DNA from: CAVHXA01 sp963639765
Lineage (GTDB): Bacteria; Bacillota; Clostridia; Oscillospirales; Oscillospiraceae
NCBI GenBank assembly: GCA_963639765.1
Contig: CAVHXA010000006.1
Span: forward strand, 1 to 64,000
Length of the DNA: 64,000 bases
Reading direction: 5' to 3'
The position numbers and the translations under genes are program-made. The notes below the pieces were generated by a model. It ran no database searches. It saw only the letters and a program-made list of their open reading frames with translations, and was not told the origin of the DNA. Shown piece by piece: positions 18,054 through 27,309 of this stretch (position 1 is the first letter of the stretch; every line of letters starts with the position of its first letter).

Positions 18054-20099
18054 ATGAGTAAATATGAACACCTGCTGCAGCCGCTGAAGATCGGCAACGT
18101 AATCTTTCGCAACCGCCTCTTCACCGCACCCATGGGCCTGCATGCTCTGCAGGGCGGCGAGTCCTATCCGACCGATGCCATCATTGCCCATTATGCAAAC
18201 AAGGCCAGGGGCGGCGCGGCGGTTGTAACCCTTTCCGGCACCGGGTCGGTGCCCGGCGGCGGCCGCGACCACGAGCACATGGCCTATAATCTCTTCGAGG
18301 GACACAGCCAGCACTATCTGGCGCAGGCGATTGACGCCATCCATTTCTACGGTGCAAAGGTATCCATGGAAATTCAGGGATCCTGCAAATCGCAGGGCTA
18401 CGACGTATCCGCAGGTATGCCGCTGCGCGGAGGTCCGGGCGGCGGAGGCGGACCGATGGGCGGCGGACAGGACAACGGCTATTCCGGAATTAAGCCGGCA
18501 AGCCAGAAAACAGCGGGCGGCATGCCCGGTCCCGGCGGTCCCGGCGGCCCCGGCGGCGGACAGCCTGAGCTGAGCAAGGAAATGACCCTTGCGGTCATGC
18601 AGGAATACTGCGACAACTTTGCCGATCAGTGCGAGGTGCTACAAAAGCTGGGCGTAGACATGGTCATGATCCACATGGCTTATGAGATGAACATCATGAG
18701 CCGCTTCATCACTCCCCATACAAACCACCGGACGGACGAATTCGGCGGCAGCATGGAAAACCGCTGCCGATTCCTGAATATGGTTTTCGACGCCATCCAT
18801 CAGCGCTGCGGCAGGGATTTTCTCATCGAGCTGCGCATGTCGGGTGAGCTGCCGGAGGAATGCGGCTTTACAAACGACGATGCCGTGGAAATGGCCAGAT
18901 GTCTTGTAGGGCACCTCGACATCCTGCATGTGCACGCACCCACGGCCTGGCAGGCACACCCCATGTGCTTTGAGCCCGATATGCCAAACCTGCATCTTGC
19001 CGAAAACATCAAAAAGCATGTGCCGGAGATGACCGTGCTGACCATCGGAGGCTATCAGGATCTCGATGCCATCGATGAGATTATTGCTTCGGGCAAGGCA
19101 GACCTTGTGAGCATGGCCCGCGGCTGGCTGGCAGATCCCGAGCTGGGCCGAAAGGCCTATGAGGGCCGCGGCGACGACGTACGTCCCTGCATCAAATGCA
19201 TGCGCTGTCACGATTCGGCCTGCATCGACGGGATCACCTTTGTGTGCACCGTAAATCCCGAAATCGGCCTGGAGCATTCGTTGGGCCGGATGATCACTCC
19301 TGTGGCGCAGCCGAAAAAGGTTGCCGTGGTCGGCGGAGGTCCCGCCGGCATGTACGCGGCCCTTCGCGCGGCAGAGCGCGGCCACAGCGTAACGCTGTAT
19401 GAGGCTAAGGACCATCTGGGCGGTCAGCTGAACTTCGCAGACTATGCAAAATTCAAATCCGCTCTGAAAAAATACAAAAACTGGCTGATATACCAGCTCG
19501 GCAAGCGCAAGGTCCGTGTGGTCCTGGGTACCGCTGCCGACAAGGCACTTCTGCTGCGTGAGGGCTATGAGGCCGTAATCGCCGCGGTTGGTGCAAATCC
19601 TCTGATTCTGCCCGTTCCCGGACATGAGCTGGCAGTGCCCGCACCGCAGGTCTATGGACACGAGGATCAGCTCGGTCAGCAGGTTGTGGTTATCGGTGCC
19701 GGACAGGTGGGCTGTGAAACGGCCTATCATCTGTGCCAGCAGGGTCACAGCGTAAAAATCGTGGAAATGCAGGCAAAAGCCGCACCCGACGCCTCTGCTT
19801 CCTATCGCAGCCGCCTTTTGCGCTTCATGGGCTACGAGGGTGACCGCATCGAGTTCATCCTTGAGGCACGCTGCAAGGAGATCACCGCGCAGGGCCTTGT
19901 ATATACCGACAAAAACGGCGAGGATGTTCTGCTGCCCTGCGACAGCGTGGTGATGGCAGCCGGCATGCGCCCCAACCAGGCTGCGGCCATGGAGCTTTAT
20001 GACCCGTCCTATCGGCTGTATCTGATCGGTGACTGCGAGAAGACAGCAAATGTGCAAAAAGCCATTCGCCGGGCCTACAGCGTGGCCATGACGCTGTAA
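18054..20099 (+). CDS. NADH:flavin oxidoreductase of the old yellow enzyme / 2-enoate reductase type
   Basis: This 681-residue protein has the three-part plan of 2-enoate reductase, 2,4-dienoyl-CoA reductase and BaiCD/BaiH. It has an N-terminal FMN TIM barrel (LKIGNVIFRNRLFTAPMG; THTNHR-like segment near 220), four Cys for a [4Fe-4S] cluster between about residues 379 and 402 (IKCMRCHDSAC then VCTVNP), and a C-terminal FAD/NAD module (VAVVGGGPAGMYAA, then VVIGAGQVGCETA). Such enzymes reduce activated C=C bonds, and the substrate is unknown. Residues about 125-172 are a Gly/Pro-rich insert within the barrel, not expected in the family and resembling tracts in two secreted proteins of this window. 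There is no signal peptide. ATG follows GGAGGAA. Confidence 0.88.
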   Translation: MSKYEHLLQPLKIGNVIFRNRLFTAPMGLHALQGGESYPTDAIIAHYANKARGGAAVVTLSGTGSVPGGGRDHEHMAYNLFEGHSQHYLAQAIDAIHFYGAKVSMEIQGSCKSQGYDVSAGMPLRGGPGGGGGPMGGGQDNGYSGIKPASQKTAGGMPGPGGPGGPGGGQPELSKEMTLAVMQEYCDNFADQCEVLQKLGVDMVMIHMAYEMNIMSRFITPHTNHRTDEFGGSMENRCRFLNMVFDAIHQRCGRDFLIELRMSGELPEECGFTNDDAVEMARCLVGHLDILHVHAPTAWQAHPMCFEPDMPNLHLAENIKKHVPEMTVLTIGGYQDLDAIDEIIASGKADLVSMARGWLADPELGRKAYEGRGDDVRPCIKCMRCHDSACIDGITFVCTVNPEIGLEHSLGRMITPVAQPKKVAVVGGGPAGMYAALRAAERGHSVTLYEAKDHLGGQLNFADYAKFKSALKKYKNWLIYQLGKRKVRVVLGTAADKALLLREGYEAVIAAVGANPLILPVPGHELAVPAPQVYGHEDQLGQQVVVIGAGQVGCETAYHLCQQGHSVKIVEMQAKAAPDASASYRSRLLRFMGYEGDRIEFILEARCKEITAQGLVYTDKNGEDVLLPCDSVVMAAGMRPNQAAAMELYDPSYRLYLIGDCEKTANVQKAIRRAYSVAMTL

Positions 20100-20131
20100 C
20101 GTACAGGAAGAAGACTGCTCCAAAGAATAAA

Positions 20132-20156
20132 AGCGGCCCGGCTTTGCCGGGCCGCT
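20132..20156. terminator. Hairpin after the old-yellow-enzyme gene
   Basis: AGCGGCCCGGC and GCCGGGCCGCT form a perfect 11-bp stem with a three-base loop. There is no T run on the right, but A residues lie to its left, so it may act better for leftward transcripts. Confidence 0.5.
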
Positions 20157-20221
20157 GCCCACCTTCTCCCGGGGCCCGGCCCCGGACCCCGAGGCTTAAG
20201 GCATTGCGCACGAAAGGGCGG

Positions 20222-20336
20222 CGAAAAAAGGACGACACATCCGTGCCGCTCTCACGTGACCGGGTTCGGTGCTCGGGTCGCTCCTCAGCGTTGCCCTATC
20301 CTCCGTCCCGGCGTGAAAAGCAAGGCACATCTTATT
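20222..20336 (-). other. Candidate structured RNA, leftward, unidentified
   Basis: Read leftward from about 20335, the segment is GC-rich and folds into short hairpins (for example CGCT-GAGG-AGCG enclosed by GGG/CCC). It ends with the hairpin CGGCAC-GGAT-GTGTCG, TCC and six T (about 20224-20249), a good intrinsic terminator. A weak -10 (TAAGAT) lies near 20330. No open reading frame or known riboswitch motif was recognised. The 412 bases between genes otherwise contain the hairpin at 20132 and the promoter at 20438. Confidence 0.35.
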
Positions 20337-20437
20337 TAAATTTCTTCCCCCACAAATCAAAACTGTACTTGACATGGGGAGCACTACAGACTGCACTGTA
20401 AAATCGTGCTTCACTGATCCTGCGGTGGCGGCTTATA

Positions 20438-20466
20438 TTGACATTTTGAAAGGGAAATGATATAAA
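20438..20466 (+). promoter_or_regulatory. Promoter for the SLH surface protein
   Basis: TTGACA and TATAAA are exactly 17 bases apart, 45 bases before the ATG. It is one of the strongest promoters by consensus in the window, which fits an abundant surface protein. Confidence 0.8.
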
Positions 20467-20511
20467 AAAACCAGTATATCTACTGCAACAGATAAGGAGG
20501 AAACCAAAAAG

Positions 20512-23500
20512 ATGAAGCGCACTTTTCAGCGTCTGATTGCGTTGGCTCTGTGCCTGGCTCTGCTGAGTGTGAGTGCTCTGGCCATGATGCCGCCCGACGG
20601 CATGGGCGGAGGCATGGGCGGCGGTATGCCGCCTGGAGGCATGGGCGGAGGCATGGGCGGAGGCATGGGCGGCGGTATGCCGCCTGGAGGCATGGGCGGC
20701 CCTGGCGGCATGATGATGTCCACCACCACGACCACAGCCAACCAGGCCTTTGGCAGCTGGGTTTTTGACAAAACCGAAGACAGCTCCGACGGCAGTGTAA
20801 CGGCTGTGATTTCCAAATGGACGGGCGGCGACGACGCTGTGGTTCTGCTGCCCGAGCTGGTATCCGACGGCACGGCCAACTATCCCGTAACGGCCTACGG
20901 AACCGGCAACCAGAACATCGACTCAAATGGCAACAAAAACGGCAGAAGCGCCCCGGACGGAAACTATATCCTCTTTCCGCGGGCACAGGCTGCTGCCGAG
21001 ATTGCAAAGGTAGCATTCTACGACTACAACTCTCTGGCCGGAATTGTCGTTCCGGAAACGATCACCACCATCGGAACCAACGCATTTCTGTCCTCTATCC
21101 CCAAGCAGGCCTTCTATGGTGCCGAGGGCTCGGCCATACAGACCTATGCTGAGGAGCAGAAGGCCGATTTTCAGACTCTGAGCGGCAACACGCAGCCCTT
21201 TGTTGCAAGCGTCGGCGAGGGAGGCTGGATGGATCCCAACGGCGTATATGATCTGCCCACCGCCATGCTCGGCGGCACCTATACCACGCAGGTTCAGATT
21301 ATCGCCCACCAGGGCTACGCCATCGATACGCTTGTGGTAGACGGACAGTCCGTGGCTGTGAGCGGCAGCGAATACACCTTTACCTACACCTTTACCGCTG
21401 CGTCCTCCGGTATTACGGTAACATTCAGGGAAGACCCGACGGATACGCGCGAATTCAACATCGACTACGCCGCGCAGTATCAGGCTCCTGAGCTGCTTGC
21501 GGGTGCTGTGGCAGACGGCGCCGTCCTGCCTGCGGATGTCAGCGACTATTGCGGCGTGACCGATCAGGCAGACTATCTCGATGCCGTCAATCTTTCGTCC
21601 GGCATCTATTATGCAGCCAACGGCAAGGTATATACGACCGTTGCCGTATACGAATCCACCGACACGGCCCAGTTCTTCTCAAAGGCCGAGGTGATCAACT
21701 TTGCCTATTCACAGGATGAGGCTGTGGCCGAAAACCTGGCCTATTTCTATCAAACCGTACAGGGGCCGCTGGTATACGGCAGGGACTACAACTGCCTGCG
21801 TCTGTATAACTTCTATTCCTATCTGCGCTCCGGTCCCAGCTCGGGCGAGTCGGTTCTCTATGCAGCCTTCCTGTATCGGGAAATGACTGCCGAGGAGCTC
21901 GAAGCCCTGAACGGCAGCACCCTGTGGAACGGGACCTACACTCCGTCGACAATGGGCATGGGGCCCGCAGCCATAAGCGGAGAATACACCAACACCTCCT
22001 CAATCTTCACACAGGCGGGCGGCGAGCTTGAGATCAGCGACCTGACAACCGCCAGCTTTGTGGGCTATACCGGCGGCCCCAGCGAGGCCGGAAACTTCTT
22101 TGGCTATGGGGCACAGATCCTTGTAGACGGCGGCGATGCCGAAACCGGCAGCCACCACCACACCTGGATCAACTATCCCGCAGACGTGGCCGAGGCCGGC
22201 TATACCACCAGCCTGCTTACGCTGCACAACCCCAGAATTCTTGGCAACGCCAACGACATGTATGCCACCGGCAACGGGCTGGCCGTGGTCAACGGCGGCG
22301 ACTTCTTCTCGTGCGGGTCGGGCTCACGCGGTGCCTATGTTTCGCTGCAGGGGCAGATTCTGCTCAATGCCACGGACAACGAGGGCAACACCGTGCTGGC
22401 ACAGGGAGACGACGGTCTGACCTATCCCGTAACAGACGCCGGAAAGCTCACAGCCACAGCAATCCCCGACGCCGATCTTGTGACCATGATTTCCGTGGAC
22501 CATGACCCTGCCGGCAATGCGATCAGCGGGACCATGCGCGGCGGATATTTCAAAGACCACGACACCGATGTATCCCTGATTGTTTCGGGCGACGAGGCCT
22601 CTTCGGCCATTGCAACCGACTCGGGCGGCGGTGTTATCGTGGCCAATCAGGTTGTATGCAAGTCCTATGGTCTGCGTTCGGCCGGCGTATATACCATCGG
22701 CGCCGACGAAAGCTGGGTATACTGCTACAATTCCAACCTCATCTCGTATCGCGACGGCGGACTGGTTTCGGCTACCGGCGGCTATGCCTATGCCTTTAAC
22801 TGCAACATCTACGGCGTTATGGGTCTGAAGACCCGGGCCGGCGGCAACGCCTCTACCCGCTGGAGCGGCATTGAGGTTGACAACTGCCGCATCACCACCG
22901 AATACGACTACGAAGAGCTTATAAACGCCTATGATGTTGCGTGGCCCACCGACATGACCACCGACATGATCGACGAGGCACTTTCCGGAACCCGTACCTC
23001 TGACCTGACCCTGTTTGTGGACAAGGCCAACAGCCCCTATTTCTACACAGCCTCTCTGTACTGGTGGTTTGTAGACCGCAACGTGATGCCCGGCTTTGCC
23101 GAGGGTGCCAACCCGGGATATTTCTCCGTTATCTATTCCGACGGCGGCAGCGTCCCCGTTACGGTAACGGCCTCGCGGCTGGTCAACGGCAACTACGAGC
23201 TGTATGGCGAAAACTCCGAGTGGTATGCATCCCACAAGGATCTGACTCCCGAAACCGATGACCTGCTGGCGTATGTCAAGCAGATCGTAGAAGCCTATCC
23301 CGACAGCTCCATCACCGAGGATCTCGAATACTACTGCAGCTATAAGCCCGCAGAGAATCTGCTTGTGGCGGCCGATGCCGGCTCCGCACTGACCGTGAGC
23401 TTTATCGACTGCAACAGCGCCACCTGCTGGGATGCCACGGGTGAAAGCACCGAAACCTGCGAGCTTGTGGGTGACTTCTTCTGCGCGAAGGATTCCGTTT

Positions 23501-24243
23501 CTTCCAATCCGCAGCTTGCAGGCGGCCCCAACACACTTACAGCCAACCTGACCAATACCGAGTGGCAGGGCAAGCTGATTCGCGGCAGCGAGGATCAGGG
23601 CACTGTATCGATCAGCCTGAGCGAAGGCTCGGTATGGACCGTTACCGGCACCGCACGCATCGACACTCTGCGCGTGAGCACAGACAGCAGCGTGGTCGGC
23701 CAGATCCTGCGCTACGACAGCGTTAGCCAGGAAGACGACGGAACAAGCGTCTATACCAATGCCTATGTAGCGGCAGAGGGCGACGAGGTCAACATGGGGG
23801 CCCTGGGCCTGCCCTTTACCGATGTAGACCCAACGGCAGACTATGCCGAGGCTGTGGCGGCGATGTATTATCTGGGCATCATGAACGGCACGGACGAAAC
23901 AAGCTTTGCTCCAAATGCCGAGGTTTCCCGTGCTACGGCTGTTACGGTCCTTGGCCGCATGCTGGGCTGGCAGCCTGTTCAGGGCAGCACGTTCAACGAT
24001 GTTGCAGACGGCAGCTGGTATGCCGGTTATATAAACCGGGCCGCTGAGCTGGGCATCATCCGCGGCTACGGCAACGGCAGCTTCGGGCCCGAGGATACGC
24101 TGACAGCCGAACAGATGAATCTGATCATCGACCGTGCAGCCGATCTGCTCGGCCTGCCTGTAAAGACCGCGTATACAGGCAGCATTACCCGTGCGCAGCT
24201 GGCGCAGGCTCTGTATCCGTTCAGGGCTTTGATCGCGAACTGA
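20512..24243 (+). CDS. Large S-layer-homology surface protein with Gly/Met/Pro tract
   Basis: This 1243-residue protein has a signal peptide (residues 1-24). A Gly/Met/Pro-rich repeat region of alternating GGGMGG and MPPGGM units (about 25-68) is followed by a fragment like a BspA-type leucine-rich repeat (IVVPETITTIGTNAF). A long Gly/Asn/Ser-rich region with beta-helix character comes next (GVIVANQVVC, GGLVSATGGYAYAFNCNIYG). The C-terminus carries two SLH domains and a partial third (about 1102-1243: FTDVDPTADY, FNDVADGSWYAGYI, GYGNGSFGPEDTLT). SLH domains hold proteins to secondary wall polymer, so it should sit on the cell surface. ATG follows AAGGAGG. Its function is unknown; adhesion or shell formation is a guess. 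It shares the low-complexity tract and beta-rich style with the protein at 3554-5695. Confidence 0.85.
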   Translation: MKRTFQRLIALALCLALLSVSALAMMPPDGMGGGMGGGMPPGGMGGGMGGGMGGGMPPGGMGGPGGMMMSTTTTTANQAFGSWVFDKTEDSSDGSVTAVISKWTGGDDAVVLLPELVSDGTANYPVTAYGTGNQNIDSNGNKNGRSAPDGNYILFPRAQAAAEIAKVAFYDYNSLAGIVVPETITTIGTNAFLSSIPKQAFYGAEGSAIQTYAEEQKADFQTLSGNTQPFVASVGEGGWMDPNGVYDLPTAMLGGTYTTQVQIIAHQGYAIDTLVVDGQSVAVSGSEYTFTYTFTAASSGITVTFREDPTDTREFNIDYAAQYQAPELLAGAVADGAVLPADVSDYCGVTDQADYLDAVNLSSGIYYAANGKVYTTVAVYESTDTAQFFSKAEVINFAYSQDEAVAENLAYFYQTVQGPLVYGRDYNCLRLYNFYSYLRSGPSSGESVLYAAFLYREMTAEELEALNGSTLWNGTYTPSTMGMGPAAISGEYTNTSSIFTQAGGELEISDLTTASFVGYTGGPSEAGNFFGYGAQILVDGGDAETGSHHHTWINYPADVAEAGYTTSLLTLHNPRILGNANDMYATGNGLAVVNGGDFFSCGSGSRGAYVSLQGQILLNATDNEGNTVLAQGDDGLTYPVTDAGKLTATAIPDADLVTMISVDHDPAGNAISGTMRGGYFKDHDTDVSLIVSGDEASSAIATDSGGGVIVANQVVCKSYGLRSAGVYTIGADESWVYCYNSNLISYRDGGLVSATGGYAYAFNCNIYGVMGLKTRAGGNASTRWSGIEVDNCRITTEYDYEELINAYDVAWPTDMTTDMIDEALSGTRTSDLTLFVDKANSPYFYTASLYWWFVDRNVMPGFAEGANPGYFSVIYSDGGSVPVTVTASRLVNGNYELYGENSEWYASHKDLTPETDDLLAYVKQIVEAYPDSSITEDLEYYCSYKPAENLLVAADAGSALTVSFIDCNSATCWDATGESTETCELVGDFFCAKDSVSSNPQLAGGPNTLTANLTNTEWQGKLIRGSEDQGTVSISLSEGSVWTVTGTARIDTLRVSTDSSVVGQILRYDSVSQEDDGTSVYTNAYVAAEGDEVNMGALGLPFTDVDPTADYAEAVAAMYYLGIMNGTDETSFAPNAEVSRATAVTVLGRMLGWQPVQGSTFNDVADGSWYAGYINRAAELGIIRGYGNGSFGPEDTLTAEQMNLIIDRAADLLGLPVKTAYTGSITRAQLAQALYPFRALIAN

Positions 24244-24251
24244 AAAGCAAT

Positions 24252-24356
24252 CGCGCCTGCGGCAATTTGCAGAGCTTTTCAGCCGCCTGATTCTGCCATA
24301 CACAGAGCATGGCTTTTTTGATTCGGCAAATTGCTGCTGCCAAAAGCTGCTTCGAA
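24252..24356. repeat. Copy B of the dispersed intergenic repeat
   Basis: This copy carries the same ordered blocks as 3320-3445: CGCGCCTGCGGCA, TTTGCAGA, CCATACACAGAG, GATTCGGCA and TTCGAA. It lies directly after a stop codon and before a strong terminator, as copy A does. Confidence 0.6.
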
Positions 24357-24388
24357 AAGACAGGCCCCTTCGGGGGCAGGATCTTCCG

Positions 24389-24419
24389 GCGTGCCCCCTT
24401 CGGGGGGCACGCTTTTTTT
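24389..24419 (+). terminator. Strong terminator after the SLH protein gene
   Basis: GCGTGCCCCC-TTCG-GGGGGCACGC is followed by seven T. A smaller CCCC-TTCG-GGGG hairpin just upstream may add to it. Confidence 0.92.
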
Positions 24420-24439
24420 CTGTGTGTGCTGTTCGAGAC

Positions 24440-24468
24440 TTGCACAACACGGCAGGACCTGTTAGAAT
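24440..24468 (+). promoter_or_regulatory. Promoter for the parvulin-like gene
   Basis: TTGCAC and TAGAAT are 17 bases apart, about 118 bases before the ATG. Confidence 0.6.
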
Positions 24469-24586
24469 AAAGGTCGTATTTTTTTACGCATCGGCAAAGC
24501 TGCATGCAGATGCAGCCGGCTTCGGCACAATCGGGGACCTGCACGATTCAACCGGGCCAAATGACACAATATTGGAGTGATTTCCC

Positions 24587-25879
24587 ATGGACAAGCACGA
24601 AAAATCTCTCAGCTCCGGGCAGCGTTTGATTCTGGCTGCACTGGCTGCTGTTATCGTTTTGCTGGCGGTGCTGATTTTTATCATGGTCCGCAATGCACCC
24701 GGCAGGCAGGAGAAGACTGCTGCCGAAACCACACAGACCGCCGCTGCGGATGCGGCCGATGCCGGACAGCCTGAACAGACCGAAACCGCAGAAGCCGGCA
24801 CGGTCTCCGACGGGGAAACCGCAAAGCTGCCCGACGGCGTGGTTCTGCAGTGCGGGTCGCGGCAGCTCGACAGCCTGACCTTCAACTATTACTACTGGGA
24901 TACGTATTTCGGCGTGTTGGGCAGCTATGGCAGCAGCATCACTGATTATTTCGACCCCACCCTGCCGCTGAGCGAACAGATCTACGACGAGTCCACAGGA
25001 CAGACCTGGCAGGAGCTTTTCGAATCGCTGGCCGTATCGTCCGCCATGCAGGTGCTGGCCTTTGTGCAGATTGCCGAGCATGAGAATTTTGCCATGCCGC
25101 AGGAATATGCCGATAACCTGACAGACCTGATCGAACAATACCGCACATCCGCGCTGGAGCAGGGATATGCCTCACTGGATGCCTATCTGCAGGCCACCTA
25201 TGGCGACGAAGCCGACGAAGCCGGTTTTCTGGCCTATCAGACCGATTATCAGCTGGCTACCGCCTATACCGACACACTCTATGATACGCCCGTCTTTACC
25301 GACGAAGAGGTTTCAGACTATTTCGACGAACACGCCGAAGAATACGAGAGCCTTGGCGTAAGCAAAGACGACACCCCGATGGTAGACCTGCGGCATATTA
25401 TGATCACGCCCGACGACAGCACGGACGATGCCGCCTGGCAGGTCGCGGAAGACGAGGCCCGTGCCCTGTATGAAAGCTGGCAGCAGAATCCGACCGAAGA
25501 ATTTTTTGCGCAGCTGGCAGAGGAAAACTCCGACGATACCGCGTCGGTTGGCAACGGAGGAGACTGGACAGAGCTGTATAACGGCGGACTGTATCAGCGG
25601 GTATACAACGGCTCGATGGATGAAGCCTTTGGAGCCTGGCTCTTTGACGAAGCGCGTGCCGCAGGCGACGTTACACTGATAAAAACCGACGATGCCTGGC
25701 ATCTGCTGTATTTCGTGGGCCGCGAGGACATGCCGTTCTGGCGCTATACCGCCGAAATGGACCTGCGCTATGAAACCTATCAGACAGCATCTGACGCACT
25801 GCTGGCAGATTATTCCTGTACCTACGACGGAGACAATCTCGTCCTGCACACCCCTGAGGGCCTTTATGAAGAAGACTGA
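24587..25879 (+). CDS. Membrane-anchored peptidyl-prolyl isomerase (PrsA/SurA-like)
   Basis: This 430-residue protein has one N-terminal membrane segment (about residues 13-36) without a lipobox, so it is anchored with the bulk outside the cell. An Ala/Thr/Glu-rich linker, a SurA-N-like helical region (about 85-250) and a parvulin-type PPIase domain (about 260-400: VDLRHIMITPDD, GGDWTELYNG, DDAWHLLYFVG) follow. Such proteins help exported proteins fold. The start ATG has TTGGAGTG upstream. It lies directly after the SLH surface protein but behind a terminator and its own promoter, so any link is only by position. Some catalytic-region residues are diverged, and activity is uncertain. Confidence 0.78.
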   Translation: MDKHEKSLSSGQRLILAALAAVIVLLAVLIFIMVRNAPGRQEKTAAETTQTAAADAADAGQPEQTETAEAGTVSDGETAKLPDGVVLQCGSRQLDSLTFNYYYWDTYFGVLGSYGSSITDYFDPTLPLSEQIYDESTGQTWQELFESLAVSSAMQVLAFVQIAEHENFAMPQEYADNLTDLIEQYRTSALEQGYASLDAYLQATYGDEADEAGFLAYQTDYQLATAYTDTLYDTPVFTDEEVSDYFDEHAEEYESLGVSKDDTPMVDLRHIMITPDDSTDDAAWQVAEDEARALYESWQQNPTEEFFAQLAEENSDDTASVGNGGDWTELYNGGLYQRVYNGSMDEAFGAWLFDEARAAGDVTLIKTDDAWHLLYFVGREDMPFWRYTAEMDLRYETYQTASDALLADYSCTYDGDNLVLHTPEGLYEED

Positions 25880-25955
25880 CCCCTGGTGGACGAGGAGCGT
25901 CTGAAGCGCATCCGGAGCCGTCTGCGGACACAGACAGAGGAAGAGGAGAAAGAGA

Positions 25956-27305
25956 ATGCAAAAGAAACTCAGCGGTCGTGAATATATCTATGTGGCAAGC
26001 ATGCTTTTCGGCATGTTTTTCGGCGCCGGCAATCTGATCTTTCCGGTCCACATGGGCCAGATGGCAGGAAGCAATATCTGGCCGGCCGTAATCGGCTTCT
26101 GCATTACCGGCGTGGGTCTTCCGCTGCTTGGCGTTGCGGCCCTTGGCATCAGCCGGTCCGACAGTCTTTTCGCGCTTGGCAGCCATGTGGGTCGGCGCTA
26201 CGGTGTATTTTTCACCTGTCTTCTGTATATGACCATCGGTCCGTTTTTTGCCATTCCCCGCTGCGCAACCACATCCTTTACGGTCGGACTTGAGCAGATT
26301 CTGCCGCAGAACGGCAGTACAAAGCTGTATCTTTTTCTGTTTTCACTGCTGTTTTTTGCTGCGGCCGCTTTTTTCTCACTCAAACCGGGCAAGATCCTTA
26401 CATGGATCGGCAAGATACTCAACCCTGCCTTTCTTATCTTTCTGGGCATTCTGGTGGTTGTGGCAATGCTGCAGCCCGGCGCCGCAATCGAAACGGTTTC
26501 CCCACAGGATAATTATGTTGACCAGCCGTTCTTTACGGGCTTTCTCGAGGGGTACAACACAATGGACGCACTGGCAAGCCTGGCCTTCGGCATCGTTGTG
26601 GTACAGGTCATTCGCGGCCTTGGCGTGAGCGAGCCCGGAGACGTTGCGGGCAGTACCGTACGGGCGGGGATTTTCAGCTGTCTGCTGATGGCCGCCATCT
26701 ATATTGCCGTTACTGTTGTAGGCGCTCAGAGCCGCGGCCTGTTCGAAACCTCCGAAAACGGCGGCATTGCCTTTGCACAGCTGGCCCGGCATTACCTCGG
26801 AACCGCAGGGCTGCTGGTTCTTGCGGCAACCGTCACGCTGGCCTGCCTGAAAACCTCTGTGGGTCTGATTACCAGCTGCGCCGAGGCGTTTTGCGGCCTG
26901 TTTGCAAAGGGCCCGAGCTACCGCGTGTGGGTGATCCTCTTCAGCCTTGTATCGCTGCTGTTCGCCAATTTCGGCCTGAGCTCCATCATCAGCTATTCTC
27001 TGCCCGTTCTGATGTTCCTCTATCCGCTTGCCATCACGCTGATTCTGCTCTCGATCTTCGGAAGATATTTTGATTATGACCGCGTTGTATTTGTCTGTAC
27101 CACCGCATTCACGCTGGTTGCCGCGCTGTACGACCTTATTGCGGCTCTGCCCGAAAGCATCTTTCAGACAATCGGAGGGCCGACAATCCGGAAGATTGCT
27201 CTGCAGATTCTTCCGTTCGCGGAGCTGGGTCTCGGCTGGGTCTGTCCCGCACTGCTGGGCCTTGTGATCGGCCTTGTGATCCGCTTTGTGCATTCGGGAA
27301 AATAA
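25956..27305 (+). CDS. brnQ: Branched-chain amino acid transport system II carrier protein (BrnQ)
   Basis: This 449-residue integral membrane protein with about 12 hydrophobic segments belongs to the LIV-II family (PF05525). Characteristic stretches are MLFGMFFGAGNLIFPVHMG at the N-terminus, IGPFFAIPRCATTSF near residue 90, and LASLAFGIVVVQVIRGLG near residue 210. It imports leucine, isoleucine or valine with a cation. ATG is preceded by GAGGAGAAAG. The gene follows the parvulin-like gene by 76 bases without a terminator and precedes a pseudouridine synthase by four bases, so the three may be co-transcribed. Confidence 0.94.
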   Translation: MQKKLSGREYIYVASMLFGMFFGAGNLIFPVHMGQMAGSNIWPAVIGFCITGVGLPLLGVAALGISRSDSLFALGSHVGRRYGVFFTCLLYMTIGPFFAIPRCATTSFTVGLEQILPQNGSTKLYLFLFSLLFFAAAAFFSLKPGKILTWIGKILNPAFLIFLGILVVVAMLQPGAAIETVSPQDNYVDQPFFTGFLEGYNTMDALASLAFGIVVVQVIRGLGVSEPGDVAGSTVRAGIFSCLLMAAIYIAVTVVGAQSRGLFETSENGGIAFAQLARHYLGTAGLLVLAATVTLACLKTSVGLITSCAEAFCGLFAKGPSYRVWVILFSLVSLLFANFGLSSIISYSLPVLMFLYPLAITLILLSIFGRYFDYDRVVFVCTTAFTLVAALYDLIAALPESIFQTIGGPTIRKIALQILPFAELGLGWVCPALLGLVIGLVIRFVHSGK

Positions 27306-27309
27306 ACGC

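Noticed and set aside
20245..20335. 5S rRNA or SRP RNA
   Set aside because: Some short stretches recall 5S loops, but the conserved 5S core and the SRP apical GGAA loop region are absent.
22324..24450. Long open frame (about 700 codons) on the minus strand opposite the SLH protein gene
   Set aside because: The plus-strand protein has a signal peptide, SLH domains, promoter, ribosome site and terminator. The opposite frame is a by-product of high-GC codon use and has no family features.
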